Origin: JAAYJS01 sp964346185
Lineage (GTDB): Bacteria; Bacillota; Clostridia; Eubacteriales; Eubacteriaceae
Direction of reading: 5' to 3'
Length of the DNA: 48,696 bases
NCBI GenBank assembly: GCA_964346185.1
Contig: CAYFTR010000011.1
Location: 1 to 48,696 of the forward strand
A program made the position numbers and the translations under genes. Shown one piece after another: positions 48,648 through 48,696 of the stretch (its first letter is position 1; each line of letters starts with the position of its first letter). The notes under the pieces are model-generated. The model saw only the letters and a program-made list of their open reading frames with translations, was not told the origin of the DNA and did no database searches.

Positions 48648-48696
48648 TGGAGCGGAAGACGAGATTCGAACTCGCGACCCTCGCCTTGGCAAGGCG
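48648..48696 (-). tRNA. tRNA-Gly (anticodon GCC), partial at the window edge
   Basis: The 3' part is visible: anticodon loop TTGCCAA within CGCC/GGCG, TpsiC arm GAGTTCGAATCTC, acceptor strand and CCA. The 5' half lies beyond the window. It is eight bases upstream of tRNA-Cys and co-transcribed. Confidence 0.85.

Noticed and set aside
1..48696. CRISPR array, prophage, integrase or insertion sequence
   Set aside because: No regularly spaced direct repeats, cas, phage or transposase genes were recognised; the only repeats are the GC-rich intergenic family.

Overview
This window reads as a chromosomal scaffold from a strictly anaerobic, Gram-positive-type Bacillota, Clostridia-like by gene content. 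The evidence is rubrerythrin, a two-domain desulfoferrodoxin, a two-gene SUF-type Fe-S machine, a BceRS-BceAB-type peptide sensing/export module, a LytR-CpsA-Psr protein with CpsB/C/D-type polysaccharide control genes, DUF1659/DUF2922 proteins, AGGAGG-type ribosome binding sites and CCA-encoding tRNAs. No rRNA or species marker is present, so I go no lower in taxonomy. A 100-N gap (21638-21737) and a T16 run at the left end show that this is draft sequence.

Left part (1-12.7 kb, mostly minus strand): a frameshifted traX-like gene; the bceR(frameshifted)-bceS and bceA-bceB units; the paired PEP-hydrolase-family and Tm-1-like (UPF0261) genes; serine acetyltransferase; a plus-strand 3-hydroxyisobutyryl-CoA hydrolase-like gene; a URO-D/MtaA-type methyltransferase with a very small gene coupled behind it; a sigma-70-like factor with a structured leader; and a Sir2 deacylase.

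Middle-left (12.8-22.2 kb): a polysaccharide locus in decay. LCP protein, PHP phosphatase, tyrosine kinase (frameshifted) and chain-length regulator (two frameshifts) form one minus-strand operon. UDP-glucose dehydrogenase and GpsA follow. An EpsC/CapD-type gene is cut by the gap, carries a stop and is joined to a fragment of a ferredoxin-domain enzyme. Interspersed are a plus-strand DUF1659-DUF2922-peptidase M15 operon and a lone aminomethyltransferase-fold gene.

Middle-right (22.5-33.9 kb): Zn-dependent phospholipase C plus UMF1-type MFS transporter; the rsmE-prmA pair; a compact plus-strand operon of EutS shell protein, EutP and a methylthioribose-kinase-like enzyme, which is the most unusual locus here; GlsB-type membrane protein; PsiE-like protein; glutathione peroxidase; HinT; MtaB; and a large DUF4153-type membrane protein.

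Right part (33.9-48.7 kb): DUF3089 hydrolase/DUF2975/HTH operon; SufC-SufB pair; Nudix and ArsD-like genes; tRNA-Trp; oxidative-stress genes (rubrerythrin, desulfoferrodoxin); an APC permease behind a probable transcription attenuator; Ogt; a 5'-truncated AI-2E-type permease; a DbpA-like helicase; an operon of ECF S component, P1 peptidase and Cof phosphatase; then tRNA-Cys and a partial tRNA-Gly.

Most genes are housekeeping or stress genes. The points most worth attention are the EutS-EutP-kinase operon, the clustered lesions in surface and regulatory genes, the minimal SUF pair, the 48-residue gene behind the URO-D protein, the attenuator before the permease, and a family of GC-rich intergenic repeats.
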